Assembly: GCA_017629615.1 (NCBI GenBank)
Contig: JAGBWT010000124.1
Coordinates: 1-29,737 of the forward strand
Source: Alistipes sp.
GTDB taxonomy: Bacteria; Bacteroidota; Bacteroidia; Bacteroidales; Rikenellaceae
Length of the DNA stretch: 29,737 bases
Reading direction: 5' to 3'
In this document: piece by piece, positions 25,216-29,737 of the stretch
Position numbering within the stretch: position 1 is the stretch's first letter
Layout of the letters: each line of letters begins with the position of its first letter
Made by a program: the position numbers and the translations under genes
Notes under the pieces: generated by a model
What the model saw: only the letters and a program-made list of their open reading frames with translations
What the model was told of the DNA's origin: nothing
The model's database searches: none

Positions 25216-25896
25216 ATGGGAAATAAAATTAACGACCCTATTGCCCGATTGATGGGTTTGCGCTACAAATCCCACCCGTGGCACGGTATCGAGGTGGGCG
25301 ATAAGGCTCCCGAGGTTATTACCGCATTTATCGAAATGGTGCCAACCGATACCGTTAAATACGAGTTGGACAAAGTGAGCGGCTATCTTAAAATTGACCG
25401 TCCGCAGAAGTATTCCAACGTAATCCCTGCACTCTATGGCTTTGTTCCACAGAGTTTTTGTGGCGAGAGCGTTGCCGAGTATTGTATGAGGCAGTGCGGT
25501 CGTAGCGAGATTGTTGGTGACGGCGACCCGCTCGATATTTGTGTGCTGACCGAACGCGACATTGCCCACGGCGATATTATCGTCAATGTTCGTCCTATCG
25601 GTGGTTTCCGTATGCTCGATGGTAATGAGGCCGACGATAAGATTATTGCCGTATTGCGTCACGATGTTACATATAGTGGCTATAACGATATATCCGAACT
25701 TCCGAAGGGTGTTATCAACCGTTTGAAGCACTACTTCCTGACCTATAAGGATATGCCCGATTCCGAACCACAGAAGAAGAAGGTTGAGATAACCCACGTC
25801 TTTGGTCGCGAAGAGGCCTACGAAGTGATTTCGCGCTCGTTGGAGGATTATAAGAATCACTTTAATGGGTTGGACGAGATTTTGCGTCACGTGTAA
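25216..25896 (+). CDS. ppa: Inorganic pyrophosphatase (class I)
   Basis: Cytosolic enzyme that hydrolyses pyrophosphate from biosynthetic reactions. Family I pyrophosphatase motifs are visible: HPWHGIEVG near the start, KYELDKVSGYLKIDRPQKYSNVIPALYGFVPQ (substrate-binding Glu, Lys and Tyr region), the metal-binding DGDPLDICVL (102-111) and GGFRMLDGNEADDKIIAV. Length 226 aa is slightly longer than the roughly 175 aa bacterial type, with a C-terminal extension ending near GLDEILRHV. It has its own promoter. Its TAA stop overlaps the first bases of another palindromic repeat, as for hom. Confidence 0.92.
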   Translation: MGNKINDPIARLMGLRYKSHPWHGIEVGDKAPEVITAFIEMVPTDTVKYELDKVSGYLKIDRPQKYSNVIPALYGFVPQSFCGESVAEYCMRQCGRSEIVGDGDPLDICVLTERDIAHGDIIVNVRPIGGFRMLDGNEADDKIIAVLRHDVTYSGYNDISELPKGVINRLKHYFLTYKDMPDSEPQKKKVEITHVFGREEAYEVISRSLEDYKNHFNGLDEILRHV

Positions 25897-26022
25897 AAAT
25901 CGCATAATAAGCAGTGTTTACTGCGTTACGCTTGCAAGGGGTGACAGTCACATACGCCAAGTATGTTCCTGCCACCCCTTACTGCGCAAGCCTTGTAACC
26001 ACAGCCTCTTATGCAATTTTTT
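25896..26022. repeat. 127-bp palindromic repeat element, copy 3
   Basis: Starts AAAATCGCATAATAAG (from 25896) and ends CTTATGCAATTTTTT (26008-26022), imperfect inverted copies of each other. The centre has GGGGTG (25938-25943) and CACCCC (25973-25978) around ACATAC (25950-25955) and GTATGT (25961-25966) with a 5-base loop. It shares GCCTTGTAACC with the element at 15697, but the core hairpin sequence differs. It starts inside the ppa stop codon. Confidence 0.75.
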
Positions 26023-26135
26023 GGTGAGCAGATTACTGTGTTAAACTGCGGTAGCCGAGGTGCTCACATACGTCGAGTATGCTGCGCACTCGGCTCCTTG
26101 TTTGCCTTGTAACCATCGGCTTAAAATTCGATTTA
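26023..26135. repeat. Palindromic repeat element, copy 4
   Basis: Directly follows copy 3. AGCCGAG (26053-26059) and CTCGGCT (26089-26095) flank ACATAC-5-GTATGC (26067-26083), forming a long imperfect hairpin. GCCTTGTAACC occurs again at 26104-26114 and the right end resembles the AAAATTCGATTT type of terminus. The left boundary is uncertain. Confidence 0.6.
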
Positions 26136-26162
26136 ACATTTATTATGATTTTTCGCAATATT

Positions 26163-26248
26163 ACCCCTTACTGCGCAAGTCTTGTAACCACAGTCTCTTA
26201 TGCAATTTTTTGGTGGGCAGTTTACTGTGTTAAACTGCGGTAGCCGAG
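26163..26248. repeat. Partial duplicate spanning copies 3 and 4
   Basis: These 86 bases match 25974-26059 with four mismatches by eye. They cover the right half of copy 3 and the left half of copy 4, so the junction itself was duplicated. It is truncated on both sides and followed by unrelated sequence leading to the permease terminator. Confidence 0.8.
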
Positions 26249-26264
26249 TTGCGATGTGTCGGCA

Positions 26265-26311
26265 AAACAAAACAGCGGATTGCACATTTGGAGCAATCCG
26301 CTGTTTTGTTT
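26265..26311 (-). terminator. Terminator after the purine permease gene
   Basis: A perfect 19-bp stem (26265-26283 with 26293-26311) surrounds a 9-base loop, with GC-rich centre and T/A-rich outer part. It lies 15 bases past the permease stop on the minus strand. Being symmetric it could also stop plus-strand transcripts arriving from ppa. Confidence 0.85.
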
Positions 26312-26326
26312 GTGTCAAATCATTCC

Positions 26327-27634
26327 CTATATAAATATATATTTGAGAATGAAGAGTATGCTTAAAATACATAGAGCGATATTGAGTCGCTTGAAGTTGC
26401 CGCAAATCAAATTTATCAGCACATAGCAGATGCAGCCCAGCAATATACCGTTCGAGATGGAGTATGTCATCGGTATTGCGATAAGGCAGATGAATGCTGG
26501 AATGGATTCGGCATAGTCGTCGAGGTCGATTTTCTTTACAGGGTCGAGCATCATAAGTCCTGTAATTATCAATACAGGGGCTGTCGCTGCCGCAGGAATC
26601 GACAAGAAGAGTGGCGAAAAGAAGAGTGCAAACCCAAAGCAGCAAGCTATGGCAAATGCCGTAAGACCCGAGCGACCACCGATTGCTATACCCGAAGCAC
26701 TTTCGACGTAGGTTGTTGTGGTCGAAGTGCCAAGTATTGCTCCTGCTGTCGTTGCTATGGCGTCGGCCATCAGGGCCTGCTTGCCTCGATATAAGCTACC
26801 ATCTTTATTGACCATATTGCTCTTGGTGCAGACACCTACAAGAGTTCCTATCGTGTCGAACATATCGAGGAAGAGGAATGTAAAGACCACGACAAGCATA
26901 TCGAGCGTAAAGATATTCTCCCACTCAAACTGCAAAAATATAGGTTCAACCGATTGTGGTGCCGAGACTATGCCTTTGAAGTCGGTTATGCCCATTGGCA
27001 GACCTATAAGCATTGTGCAGAGAATGCCCCACAGCATCGCTCCCGGTATCTTTTTAACCCATAGCAGGGCGGTTATAATCAGTCCGATAAATGTTAGCAG
27101 TGGAGCTCCCGAGGTAATATCGCCAAGTTTTAGCAGGGTAGCATCGTCGTTGATTACAACGCCGGCATTTTGTAGACCGAGGAAGGCGATAAATAGTCCG
27201 ATACCTCCACCTATGGCATATCGCAGATTTTGAGGAATGGCATTGACTATCGCTTCGCGGAGGTTGGTTATGGTCATCAATATAAACAACAAACCCTCGA
27301 TAAATATTGCCGTCAGGGCGAATTGCCAACTCTTGCCCATACCCATACAGACGGTAAAGACGAAGAATGCGTTAAGGCCCATACCGGGGGCTAATCCGAA
27401 TGGGAGTTTGCCCCATACGGCCATTACAAGCGAACCGATAATGGCAGCCAATGCAGTTGCTGTAAATACTGCGCCTGTTGGCATACCGTCGAGATGTGAG
27501 AAGATGTCGGGATTGACGGCGAGAATATACGACATCGTCAAAAATGTGGTAATGCCTGCAAAAATCTCGGTTCGAATGGTCGTCTGCTTGGCATCGAAAC
27601 CGAAAAGGGTGTGCAATACTTTGTCGAGCGTCAT
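26327..27634 (-). CDS. NCS2-family purine permease (AzgA type)
   Basis: Predicted inner-membrane proton symporter for purine bases such as adenine, guanine or hypoxanthine. It has many hydrophobic segments along 435 aa. The family motifs of the AzgA/GhxP group are present: TFLTMSYILAVNP at 31-42, GLAPGMGLNAFF (80-91), DMFDTIGTLVG (257-267, with the acidic substrate-site residue) and GTSTTTTYVESASG (302-315). This spacing fits the hypoxanthine/guanine/adenine branch better than the uracil or xanthine branches. ATG is at 27632-27634. It lies 23 bases downstream of a secreted nuclease gene with no terminator or clear promoter between, so the two may be co-transcribed. Confidence 0.92.
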   Translation of the reverse strand: MTLDKVLHTLFGFDAKQTTIRTEIFAGITTFLTMSYILAVNPDIFSHLDGMPTGAVFTATALAAIIGSLVMAVWGKLPFGLAPGMGLNAFFVFTVCMGMGKSWQFALTAIFIEGLLFILMTITNLREAIVNAIPQNLRYAIGGGIGLFIAFLGLQNAGVVINDDATLLKLGDITSGAPLLTFIGLIITALLWVKKIPGAMLWGILCTMLIGLPMGITDFKGIVSAPQSVEPIFLQFEWENIFTLDMLVVVFTFLFLDMFDTIGTLVGVCTKSNMVNKDGSLYRGKQALMADAIATTAGAILGTSTTTTYVESASGIAIGGRSGLTAFAIACCFGFALFFSPLFLSIPAAATAPVLIITGLMMLDPVKKIDLDDYAESIPAFICLIAIPMTYSISNGILLGCICYVLINLICGNFKRLNIALCILSILFILKYIFI

Positions 27635-27657
27635 TTTGTCGATATTTGGGCTATTGA

Positions 27658-29652
27658 CTAAAAATTCTTAAACGTAGTCCACGAAGCATTGGTCTCGGCC
27701 GTTGTCTCGATAGCGTCAGGGAGGTTGGCGAAGTAGTCAAAGCCTGTCCACGTCTCGACCTGGTCTACCGATACAGCATACTTGTCGTAGGTGTCGGAGT
27801 AGGCCTTGTTCTCAAACCAGAAACCAACGGTCGAGGCCGCAGTGACTGTACCTGCCGAATTGGTCGTTACCTTCAATACCACCTTGTAGAAGTAGTTTGG
27901 TACAGGAATGTTCTTCGTGTCGTCTTTGGCTGTGGTGTAGTTGATGGTCTTTGTCTCGCCCTCTTTTGCAAAGGCTACACCTGTTACAACATAGACAATC
28001 TCGCTCTCGCCGATAGATTGTATTGCCGCTTCGAGATTGCTCCATATTCCGCTGTTGAATTTTTCGTGAATTTGCGGAACGGAGTTGGTGACGTAGAATG
28101 TTTGCAACTGCATATTCTTAATACCGTTGCGTGCTGCGTTAGGAATTAAGTGGCCTCGTACATAGGTGTCGGTATAACTGCGCGAGCAGAGATTGACCTG
28201 ATATGCCTCACTGATGAGCGGGTTGTACGACCAATTATTCGGGCGCGAATAGGAGCCCATATGCTTTGCCTCGATTGGGTATGCGACCCACATCGTCGTA
28301 TAGGTCGAAGTGTCGTAGTAGTGCGTATAGTTACGCTCGCCCGACTCCATAACCTTATACTCGGCAGCATTAGGGTAGCGACCGTCGGTGCGTACGGCTG
28401 GAAGTTCGAGCCAACTCTCCGAAGGGGCGTTTGCTGCCGATTTAATGGTGAGTGTCGAGTGGTTGCTGTTGATTGTCGAGCCATCGGTTGCGGTACAAGT
28501 TGCATATACATCGTACGATGCTGCGGCCAACGTGACGTTGCTAACCATCGCATAGGTCTCTGTGGTGCCTACGTTGTACGAAGCCGTTGTGGTAGAGCCG
28601 TTGCTCGATATGAATACGAAACGTACCTCGCCATTGGCGATGCTTTGCGGATTTTCGACCACACAACCGGCCCAAGCCTTGCTACCATCTGCTCCCACTT
28701 CCAACGACGATAATACGGGCGCAGGCGTTGTGATATCGCCCGAGCCACCGCCATCGACATTCTCCATATCGACAACGAACGACGAAACCTCGCCTTGCAC
28801 GAAGTCGAGTGTACGGCCGCTCATCGAAATACTCTTTGAGTATGTTTGACCGTTGGTGGCTGTAATCTCGATTTTCAGGTCGCCTTTGTTGCCAAGCGAT
28901 GCTGGTGCGCAACCAAACCAAAAGATGTTGTCTTCGACATTTGTAGCGTTGAGCGTAATGCTATAAACATTGGCGTTGAGCAGTTGCCCTACGTTAGTGC
29001 CATCGTAATAGTAGTAGCAACTCTTGCCGGCAAGCGCAACGGGCGAGGTGATGGTTACCGATGCGATTGGCGTCGAGAAGTTGGCGATTTTCATCTTGCC
29101 ATAGGCTGCAACGTGGCGGAAGGTCATCACACCCGACGAAGGCAAACCATTGGTGTAGTTGAGCGATGCTGTGAGCAGGTGTGCCGACTCGTCACACGAG
29201 CCTGCGAGTGGCGTCTGCACGTCGGGAATAACGACGTAGAGGTCTTTGTATTTGGTGTTGATACCCGTAAATCCACCCTTGCACGTTCCCGTAGCAGAGT
29301 ATATGCCCTTTGGCACGAAGGCTCTGATTATGCCGCTCGTTTTGCCGTCACTCGTAAGTTTTACGCTGAATTTAGCCGATGCGCCAGCACAGCTGTTGGT
29401 AGCCTCTGCGAGGGTCGATGCACCATTGAGATTGAATAGGGCGGTCTCGTCGCCGCTCCAATTCGATTTGTAGCCCGTGCTGCCTTTGTCGCCAAAAGCG
29501 GAGCGGGTCAAATCCATATCAGCCGAGAGGGTAACAACAACACTTGGTCGCTGGTCGGCAAAGTTGTCAAATTCGCCCTGACAACATACGGCACATATCG
29601 CCATTGCGACAATGGCAACAATCAAACCTTTGATATTTAAGCCTCTTTTCAT
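27658..29652 (-). CDS. Secreted nuclease with fimbrillin-like N-terminus
   Basis: Predicted surface protein of 664 aa. An N-terminal signal (about 1-24, ending AVCC, lipoprotein-like but without a classic lipobox) leads into a fimbrillin-like region (about 36-300, SADMDLTRSAFG, NWSGDETALFNLNG), as in Bacteroidales pilus and adhesin subunits. A beta-rich Ig/Fn3-like segment follows (about 318-412). The C-terminus (about 440-650) is a DNA/RNA non-specific endonuclease domain: YVRGHLIPNAARNG with catalytic His511, then FYVTNSVPQIHEKFNSGIWSNLE with the metal-binding Asn533. The usual DRGH motif reads VRGH, with Val508 in place of the aspartate. It may degrade extracellular nucleic acid; activity is unproven. 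An upstream gene ends 13 bases before it. Confidence 0.8.
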   Translation of the reverse strand: MKRGLNIKGLIVAIVAMAICAVCCQGEFDNFADQRPSVVVTLSADMDLTRSAFGDKGSTGYKSNWSGDETALFNLNGASTLAEATNSCAGASAKFSVKLTSDGKTSGIIRAFVPKGIYSATGTCKGGFTGINTKYKDLYVVIPDVQTPLAGSCDESAHLLTASLNYTNGLPSSGVMTFRHVAAYGKMKIANFSTPIASVTITSPVALAGKSCYYYYDGTNVGQLLNANVYSITLNATNVEDNIFWFGCAPASLGNKGDLKIEITATNGQTYSKSISMSGRTLDFVQGEVSSFVVDMENVDGGGSGDITTPAPVLSSLEVGADGSKAWAGCVVENPQSIANGEVRFVFISSNGSTTTASYNVGTTETYAMVSNVTLAAASYDVYATCTATDGSTINSNHSTLTIKSAANAPSESWLELPAVRTDGRYPNAAEYKVMESGERNYTHYYDTSTYTTMWVAYPIEAKHMGSYSRPNNWSYNPLISEAYQVNLCSRSYTDTYVRGHLIPNAARNGIKNMQLQTFYVTNSVPQIHEKFNSGIWSNLEAAIQSIGESEIVYVVTGVAFAKEGETKTINYTTAKDDTKNIPVPNYFYKVVLKVTTNSAGTVTAASTVGFWFENKAYSDTYDKYAVSVDQVETWTGFDYFANLPDAIETTAETNASWTTFKNF

Positions 29653-29665
29653 ACTCTTTGATGTG

Positions 29666-29737
29666 TTAGAATGAACCGTAATCCTTTTCGGGAGCCTCTT
29701 CGGTTGAAGTTGATGAGAAGTCGTAGCCTCGCTCTAC
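29666..29737 (-). CDS. C-terminal end of an unknown gene (partial)
   Basis: The last 23 codons and TAA of a minus-strand gene run in from the right edge, reading VERGYDFSSTSTEEAPEKDYGSF. The stop lies 13 bases before the start of the nuclease gene, and the acidic, Ser/Thr-rich tail is typical of secreted proteins, so it is probably the preceding gene of the same operon. The product cannot be named. Confidence 0.6.
   Translation of the reverse strand, partial: VERGYDFSSTSTEEAPEKDYGSF

Noticed and set aside
7088..25893. CACGTG cores at 7088-7093 and 25888-25893 as possible parS sites
   Set aside because: The flanks do not extend into the longer GTTTCACGTGAAAC-type palindrome; the second lies inside the end of ppa. 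Two hexamers in 30 kb are expected by chance.
25896..26248. CRISPR-like array
   Set aside because: The repeats are over 80 bp, few, palindromic across their whole length and not separated by uniform spacers.

Overview
The window looks like a piece of a Bacteroidales chromosome, most likely an Alistipes-like (Rikenellaceae) genome. This rests on the roughly 50% GC coding sequence, the promoters of the Bacteroidetes type (-7 box TAnnTTTG with an upstream TTG/TTTG), the weak ribosome binding sites, the Bacteroidetes-typical gene sets (parA-parB-DUF5683-LysM transglycosylase; SurA-like chaperones next to an OstA-like protein), a fimbrillin-like N-terminal domain and several secreted lipoproteins. 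The genus is an inference; no rRNA or tRNA gene is present to test it.

Layout. Bases 1-443 hold no convincing gene, but carry a 10-bp tandem array and a terminator for the operon to the right. Bases 444-5991 (minus) form one tight operon: parA, parB, a DUF5683 protein, an MltD-type LysM lytic transglycosylase and mnmE. It faces away from a CPBP-family membrane protein (6146-7060, plus). From 7217 to 15698 runs a plus-strand series with short gaps: a SurA-like lipoprotein, SurA, a large OstA-like protein, then three methionine/threonine-branch genes (O-acetylhomoserine sulfhydrylase, homoserine O-acetyltransferase, homoserine dehydrogenase). It ends in two adjacent 125-bp palindromic elements and a terminator.

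Bases 16070-18901 (minus) hold two FKBP-type lipoproteins, the second with a striking tyrosine/asparagine-rich insert, and ruvA. Divergent from ruvA come recQ, then gyrA with a TPR protein, then inorganic pyrophosphatase. A second cluster of the palindromic repeats lies at 25896-26248. On the minus strand at 26327-29652 lie an NCS2/AzgA-type purine permease and, upstream of it, a secreted protein with a fimbrillin-like N-terminus and a DNA/RNA non-specific endonuclease C-terminus. The last 23 codons of another gene run off the right edge.

Most of this is core housekeeping: chromosome segregation, tRNA modification, outer-membrane biogenesis, methionine synthesis, recombination and DNA topology. 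The parts most worth a second look are the dispersed palindromic elements that begin at stop codons, the FKBP protein with the Tyr/Asn-rich flap, the adhesin-like surface nuclease next to a purine permease, and the 10-bp phased A-tracts upstream of the gyrA promoter. I see no defence system, CRISPR array, insertion sequence or prophage, and no clear sign of a wholly new system.
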